Positions 5,178 to 5,691 of a stretch of DNA of 5,691 nucleotides are shown here, in pieces. The notes under the pieces were generated by a model. It searched no databases. It had not been told where the DNA came from and worked only from the letters and a program-made list of their open reading frames with translations. The DNA comes from Novosphingobium sp. Lineage in GTDB: Bacteria; Pseudomonadota; Alphaproteobacteria; Sphingomonadales; Sphingomonadaceae. Where the stretch lies: the NCBI GenBank assembly GCA_009885425.1, contig VFKS01000420.1, forward strand, positions 1 to 5,691, in the 5' to 3' direction. Numbering within the stretch: the stretch's first letter is position 1; the number at the start of each line of letters is the position of its first letter. Both the position numbers and the translations under genes were made by a program.

Positions 5178-5691
5178 ATGGCCGGAGAGCATGAGCAGCA
5201 TGGTGCGGGCAAAGACACCACGCGCGGCAAGTCGACGCATGCTGGCGGAGCAACAAAGGCTGACGCAAAAGGAGGCATGAACCACGCCGATCATGCGGTC
5301 CATCCCTATCGGAAGCTTTTTATCGAGCTCGCGCTTGATTTCGTAATCATGTTTTTCGTGATGTTCTCGATGATCGCGACCACGAGGCATCTCTATCTCA
5401 ACCTCGGCAACGTCTACATGACCCTGATGATGGTCGCCCCGATGATGGCGCTGATGATTTTCTTCATGGGCAAAATGTACCCGTCCCCTTCAACCAATCG
5501 CCTGCTGGTGGGGCTTGCCGCGCTCATTTTCGCGGTTGGCTGGTTTGGCATGCGCGAACAGCTGGGCGTGGGTGATGCCCAATTCCTGCGTTCGATGATT
5601 CCACACCATAGCGGGGCCATTCTGATGTGCGACAAGGCAAAATTGACCGACCCGGAAACGGTCAAGCTTTGTCATAATATTGTCGCGGCAC
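5178..5691 (+). CDS. His/Met-rich three-TM protein with C-terminal DUF305 domain (3' end cut by window edge)
   Basis: 171 residues are visible from the ATG at 5178. The N-terminal 45 residues are hydrophilic and His-rich (H5, H8, H21, H36, H39, H42). Three membrane helices follow near 47-67, 76-98 and 109-125, unusually rich in Met (for example M81, M84, M85, M89, M90, M93, M97, M100). From about 133 the DUF305 ferritin-like helical bundle begins: FLRSMIPHHSGAILM, with the conserved HHSGA at 143-147 and M150. The window ends inside this domain. With an odd number of helices and a cytosolic N-terminus, DUF305 would sit in the periplasm. Such proteins often occur in copper-resistance loci, and a copper-binding role is inferred. 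GAGG at 5165-5168 supports the start. A later ATG at 5277 has a strong AAAGGAGG only one base away, which is too close. Confidence 0.88.
   Translation, partial: MAGEHEQHGAGKDTTRGKSTHAGGATKADAKGGMNHADHAVHPYRKLFIELALDFVIMFFVMFSMIATTRHLYLNLGNVYMTLMMVAPMMALMIFFMGKMYPSPSTNRLLVGLAALIFAVGWFGMREQLGVGDAQFLRSMIPHHSGAILMCDKAKLTDPETVKLCHNIVAA

Noticed and set aside
4817..5278. Minus-strand frame of 153 residues across the sigma gene end and DUF305 start
   Set aside because: It runs antisense through the sigma region 4 helix-turn-helix and the predicted DUF305 promoter; the composition is non-protein-like.

Overview
The window is GC-rich with densely packed genes and reads like a copper-resistance locus of an alphaproteobacterium. 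A sphingomonad (Sphingomonas/Sphingopyxis/Novosphingobium type) is my best guess, from overall protein character and codon use rather than any diagnostic marker. Seven protein-coding genes are supported. Two are cut by the window edges: the P-type ATPase loses its C-terminus at base 1, and the DUF305 gene loses its 3' part at base 5691. No RNA gene, transposase, integrase, CRISPR array or origin was seen.

Left part, all on the minus strand: a Cu-type P1B ATPase (1-2139) with an N-terminal His cluster, a YHS domain and a CPMHP/CPICGM metal-binding domain. It has its own MerR/CueR-type promoter (2162-2192) in the 200-bp gap upstream. Further upstream, and also on the minus strand, lie copD (2340-3275) and copC (3281-3667), a tightly spaced pair for periplasmic copper binding and inner-membrane copper handling.

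Right part, all on the plus strand and divergent from copCD: a three-gene operon with GTGA overlaps that matches the CnrYXH arrangement of Cupriavidus. It encodes a small single-pass anti-sigma-like protein (3808-4086), a membrane-anchored periplasmic metal sensor (4083-4523) and an ECF sigma factor (4520-5086). The sensor keeps all five metal ligands of CnrX in register (H40, H44, E61, H117, M121). Next comes a His/Met-rich three-TM protein with a C-terminal DUF305 domain (5178 to the edge).

The main new observation is regulatory. The same bipartite element, RAGGG-N13-CTGCGTAT, with an invariant G and C at matching positions in the spacer, occurs exactly three times by my reading. The copies lie immediately upstream of copC (minus strand), of the cnrY-like gene (plus) and of the DUF305 gene (plus). 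The likeliest reading is that it is the promoter of the local ECF sigma factor. The sensor operon would then autoregulate and also drive copCD and the DUF305 gene. The ATPase lacks this element and appears to answer to a cytosolic MerR-family copper sensor encoded elsewhere. The locus would thus join a periplasmic sensing arm (ECF/CnrYXH-like) to a cytoplasmic one (CueR-like). The promoter assignment and the metal specificity are inferences.
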